Positions 61,031-64,000 of a stretch of 64,000 nt of DNA are shown here, in pieces. The DNA comes from Arthrobacter tumbae (GTDB lineage Bacteria; Actinomycetota; Actinomycetes; Actinomycetales; Micrococcaceae). A program made the position numbers and the translations under genes. The notes under the pieces are model-generated. The model was not told the DNA's origin. It saw nothing but the letters and a program-made list of their open reading frames with translations, and made no database searches. Position 1 is the first letter of the stretch; each line of letters starts with the position of its first letter. The stretch lies in NCBI RefSeq assembly GCF_016907495.1, contig NZ_JAFBCC010000001.1, positions 1,116,001-1,180,000 on the forward strand, written 5' to 3'.

Positions 61031-62703
61031 TACGCAATCGTGAAGACCCAGACGGCCAGCGTCATCGTCACGATCGTGATGAGCACAATACCGATGAGGT
61101 TGAGCCACAGCCCGCCACGCATCATCTGCCCGATGGTCACGTATCCGGAGCCGAAGGCAATGGCGTTGGGCGGTGTGGCCACCGGCAGCATGAACGCACA
61201 CGTTGCGGCCAGCGCTACCGGGATGGCAAGCAGCATCGGGTCCAGACCAAGACCGAGGGCTACACCGCCGGCCACCGGCAGGAAGGTGGCTGCGGTGGCA
61301 GTGTTGCTGGTTAGCTCCGTGAGGAAAATGATGCCGGTAGCAAAGATCACCACCATCAGAAGCACGGGAACTGCACCCAGAGCACTGGCGCTCTCACCGA
61401 TCCAGTCGGTCAGGCCGGAGGATGAGAACTGAGCGCTGAGTGCAAGCCCTCCACCGAACAGCAGGAGAACGCCCCACGGCAGCTTGACCGCGGATTCCCA
61501 GTCGAGCAGACGTACACCGCGTTGCGCGCTTGCGGGCAGCAGGAACAGCAGAAGGCCCACCACCATGGCGATGCCTGCGTCGTCAATAGGCGGGGATGTG
61601 AAGATTACGGGCACGAAGACCCAACTGAGTGCGGCGAGGATGAAGATGGCGAGGACGAGTTTCTCACCCATGGACATTGGACCGAGCTTGTGGAGTTCCT
61701 TGTTGATCAACTCCCTGCCGCCAGGGATTTCATCGATCTCGGGCTTGAACAGGACTTTCGTCAGGAGGAACCAGGCGATGATGAGCATCACGACGGCAAG
61801 CGGAACCCCGACCAGCATCCACTCGCCGAAGCCGATCTCGATGCCGTGTGCTTCCTGCAGATAGCCGACCAGAAGGGTGTTGGGGGGCGTCCCGATGATC
61901 GTTCCCAGTGAACCAATGGAAGCCGCGTACGCAATCCCGAGCATGAGAGCCGTGCCGAAGTTCGACTTGATGATCGCATTCTTGACTTCCGTGCTCTGCG
62001 GATCTGATCCCTCCAGACCCGCATCCGACGATGTTTCGTCCGCCTTGCCAGCCCCTGCCGCAGAGTCCGATAGCAAGTTGGGGAGCAGCAGCAGGACGGA
62101 TACGCCGATCGGCAACATCATGACCGCGGTTGCTGTGTTGGAGACCCACATGCTGAGGAAGGCGGTGGCCACCATGAAGCCGGCCACCATCTGGGCCGGC
62201 TTCGTGCCCATGATCCGCACGGTTCGCAACGCGATTCGGCGGTGCAGGTTCCAGCGTTGCATGGCCAAGGCAAGAAGGAATCCTCCCATGAAAAGAAAGA
62301 TGATGTTGCTGCCATAGGAGGCGCCGACGTCGTCGACTGCCACATCCTCACCGAGTACGGGGAAAATGATCAGCGGCAACAGCGCAGTGGCAGGAATCGG
62401 AATGGCCTCCGTCATCCACCACACGCCCATCAGCACTGCCGTTGCGGCCGTCAGCTTCGCAGGATGCGCCAGGTCACCCGGCATCACCAGATAAACAAGC
62501 AGCGCCAAGGCAAGGCCCACAGCCAAACCGGTCCATTTGATGCGGTGAGTCTTCGGGTCCTCAGCAGGAGCACGCTCACCGGGAGATTGAAAGTCGACGT
62601 CCTGCCCCTGGGACTTCCGCGGGTGGTAATCCTTCAGGTGTGCTCCGGGGACGGATGGCCCGCGGCCAGCATCCTTTTCAGAAGGTTGCGATCCGATGGC
62701 CAT
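61027..62703 (-). CDS. DASS/SLC13 family divalent anion:sodium symporter
   Basis: 558 residues, about 11-12 helices after a long polar N-terminus (55 residues). The two SNT motifs MWVSNTATAVMMLPIG and LTELTSNTATAATFLPVAG, with TPPN segments (IIGTPPNTLLVG; VATPPNAIAFGSG), are the sodium- and carboxylate-binding signatures of the SLC13/CitT family. It imports succinate, malate, fumarate or sulfate. A hydrophilic insert (SSDAGLEGSDPQSTEVK) lies in a mid-protein loop. Free-standing. Confidence 0.93.
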   Translation of the reverse strand: MAIGSQPSEKDAGRGPSVPGAHLKDYHPRKSQGQDVDFQSPGERAPAEDPKTHRIKWTGLAVGLALALLVYLVMPGDLAHPAKLTAATAVLMGVWWMTEAIPIPATALLPLIIFPVLGEDVAVDDVGASYGSNIIFLFMGGFLLALAMQRWNLHRRIALRTVRIMGTKPAQMVAGFMVATAFLSMWVSNTATAVMMLPIGVSVLLLLPNLLSDSAAGAGKADETSSDAGLEGSDPQSTEVKNAIIKSNFGTALMLGIAYAASIGSLGTIIGTPPNTLLVGYLQEAHGIEIGFGEWMLVGVPLAVVMLIIAWFLLTKVLFKPEIDEIPGGRELINKELHKLGPMSMGEKLVLAIFILAALSWVFVPVIFTSPPIDDAGIAMVVGLLLFLLPASAQRGVRLLDWESAVKLPWGVLLLFGGGLALSAQFSSSGLTDWIGESASALGAVPVLLMVVIFATGIIFLTELTSNTATAATFLPVAGGVALGLGLDPMLLAIPVALAATCAFMLPVATPPNAIAFGSGYVTIGQMMRGGLWLNLIGIVLITIVTMTLAVWVFTIAY

Positions 62704-62815
62704 GTCTGCTCCAAGCGCCTTGGGTGAGGTGAATCACAGTCTAGGGGATGCCACGCAGAGTGAGAACGGTGTCAATCTCGGCAGGACTTCGATGAGCGTC
62801 GCCTGCCTCATGCCC

Positions 62816-63628
62816 TCACCCCGCGCTCGGCTCAAGCAACTTAGCAGCAAGGTCAGCGAGCTGGTCCTGGGTGACGCCGTCGAGCTCGGCCTGGCTCATC
62901 GCCTGCACGTTCGCAATCACTCCATTACCCCGCGCTGTGATTGAGAGGCTGTGGAAAACCGGTTGCCCGCCCAGCTTCTGAGTCACCCTCAGCCCAAAGG
63001 ACTCCTCGCCGATCCGCTCCAGCGGCAACTCCTCGGTGCTGGAGGTGATGGTATTGCCCTGAATGGTCGCGGTCACCTCAGAGCACTTCTCGAGCGCCTC
63101 GCGGCTGAGGTTGAACCCCTGCTGAACCGCACCCTCTGTTAACCCGTCCATCAGGACAACAGCCAAGTAGCCGCCCGAATCATCAGCAGCTCCCACCCCG
63201 CTGACCGCTCCAGCTGCCAGGTCCCCCGATGCCGCCGCATTGCCTGCCGCATGGTCCTTGCACTCCGCCGGTTGAACGTCTGCGCCCTCCATCGCCGACT
63301 GAACGATTTCAAGGCCCGCTGCAGCCTGCTCTGCAGAGACGAGCTGAAAAGAGTCCCCGAGGGCATCGGTCAACGCCGTCACTCTCGCTTCGAGTTCTGC
63401 CCTGCTTGGCGACTCAACGTCTGCGGGTGCCGGGGCAGTCGCTGAGGAGGTGGGTGCTGCGGCTGTCGCTGCACTGGTGGGTGCCGTCGTCGCGCTCTCG
63501 GGGAGCGAAGCCGAAGGGGCGCCCGCGCTGGCTCGTCCAAGTTCCGGCAAATCAGCGGAGCCGCCGCTGCAGCCGGTCAACAGCAGCACTGCTCCGAGTA
63601 CGCAGGAAGTTGCCAGTGATGCCTTCAT
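62816..63628 (-). CDS. Lipoprotein of unknown function
   Basis: 270 residues from the ATG at 63628 (GGGGGAC upstream). Lipobox LLTGC, Cys20. Next comes a linker rich in Ala, Thr, Ser and Pro (about residues 25-70), then a globular C-terminal part with two cysteines (PAECKDHA; EKCSEVTATIQG) that could form a disulfide. The region ALTDALGDSFQLVSAEQAAAGLEIVQ resembles mycobacterial LpqN/DUF5642-type cell-wall lipoproteins only loosely. It is not in a clear operon. Confidence 0.8.
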   Translation of the reverse strand: MKASLATSCVLGAVLLLTGCSGGSADLPELGRASAGAPSASLPESATTAPTSAATAAAPTSSATAPAPADVESPSRAELEARVTALTDALGDSFQLVSAEQAAAGLEIVQSAMEGADVQPAECKDHAAGNAAASGDLAAGAVSGVGAADDSGGYLAVVLMDGLTEGAVQQGFNLSREALEKCSEVTATIQGNTITSSTEELPLERIGEESFGLRVTQKLGGQPVFHSLSITARGNGVIANVQAMSQAELDGVTQDQLADLAAKLLEPSAG

Positions 63629-63835
63629 AGAGTCCCCCAAAGTCGGCTACGGCCGTTCCATCGACGGTCGGGCTTGTTCCCGATAGCAATTCCGCCATCG
63701 GATAGCGGTTGAATGCTATCGCAAGGCACAAGCGCTACCGCTGAGCGGAGGGCGCAGCGCCGCAAGTACCCGCGCAGCATCTCACGGAGCCCCGGCGCCC
63801 TTGACGCTCCCTCCGTGCAGGAGTTTCGTTGACGC

Positions 63836-64000
63836 ATGGAGTTGTTGAGCGGCGTGCTCGACGCCGAGGGATACGAAGTAGGGCGGCAGATCCTCCAGCG
63901 CGGTGTCGCTGCCATCTACCTGCTCGCGTTTATCTCCGCCATCAACCAGTTCCCTGCGCTGCTCGGCGAAAACGGGCTGCTGCCTGCTCCGCGCTACATC
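63836..64000 (+). CDS. Lipase maturation factor family protein (N-terminal part)
   Basis: The first 55 codons before the window ends. YEVGRQILQRGVAAIYLLAFISAINQFPALLGENGLLPAPRYI contains the first membrane helix and the GENGLLPA turn that opens the LMF family, membrane proteins homologous to LMF1, which aids lipase folding in animals; the bacterial role is unclear. GCAGGAG lies about 14 bases before the chosen ATG. The gene runs off the right edge. Confidence 0.82.
   Translation, partial: MELLSGVLDAEGYEVGRQILQRGVAAIYLLAFISAINQFPALLGENGLLPAPRYI

Noticed and set aside
63682..63720. GATAGC direct and inverted copies upstream of the lipoprotein gene
   Set aside because: Only 6-bp units with irregular spacing; too weak to call an operator.

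Overview
The window looks like the chromosome of a high-GC Gram-positive bacterium, most likely Micrococcaceae (Arthrobacter or a close relative). The grounds are the strong G/C third-position bias, ATGA/GTGA-overlapped operons, an actinobacterial group I xylose isomerase, a Corynebacterium-like ArsR with its CC pair at residues 15-16, a mycothiol-type DsbA-fold nitroreductase homologue and a HAAS/permease-prefix membrane protein paired with PadR. I saw no rRNA, tRNA, CRISPR array or prophage genes. The species call is inference.

Layout. 1-4.3 kb: a nucleoside hydrolase (cut by the window edge) and an MFS transporter run leftward, divergent from a GntR regulator and an acetyltransferase, followed by glutamate dehydrogenase. 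4.5-10.4 kb: a complete ribose operon (LacI-type repressor, rbsA, rbsC, rbsB, rbsK, rbsD) behind a LacI operator. 10.5-17.8 kb: a pirin, a PadR regulator with a membrane partner gene that a 10-bp tandem duplication has frameshifted, an alcohol dehydrogenase, an aldo/keto reductase and its divergent HTH regulator, an Asp-rich secreted protein and a UPF0303 protein. 17.8-21.9 kb: an arsenic cluster (divergent arsR; acr3-arsC-trxB-arsC-phosphatase). 21.9-27.2 kb: an aldo/keto reductase, then an amidase/agmatine deiminase/amine oxidase cluster. 27.3-33.9 kb: an Hpt-like protein, an EamA exporter, a cytosine-deaminase-like enzyme and xylose genes (ROK repressor, xylA, xylB).

34.2-40.3 kb is the accessory locus. 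A luciferase-like flavin monooxygenase gene is split by about 4.75 kb of visibly lower-GC DNA. The two halves share a 14-bp direct repeat (one mismatch) at the break and join in frame to a protein of about 346 residues. The insert carries two divergent two-gene units: a DNA cytosine-5 methyltransferase with a probable PD-(D/E)xK restriction enzyme, and a ParB/Srx-fold protein with an Mrr-like nuclease. No integrase or transposase is visible. This defence cargo, and the ParB-like/Mrr-like pair in particular, is the best candidate for something undescribed. An orphan VapB antitoxin lies just to its left.

40.3-64 kb: a macrolide-phosphotransferase-like kinase, a VOC protein, the DsbA-fold protein and a ROK regulator; then a secreted GH3 glycosidase, a TRAP transporter, a LacI regulator and uxaC-uxuB-manD-gntK, a hexuronate/hexonate pathway whose promoters share a GTTGCC motif. 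After that come a large FAD/Fe-S oxidase with its divergent GntR regulator, a PhoD-like phosphatase, a DASS/SLC13 carboxylate transporter, a lipoprotein and the start of a lipase-maturation-factor gene. Carbon flow across the window is coherent: nucleosides to ribose, xylose, uronic acids, alpha-hydroxy acids, dicarboxylates and polyamines.
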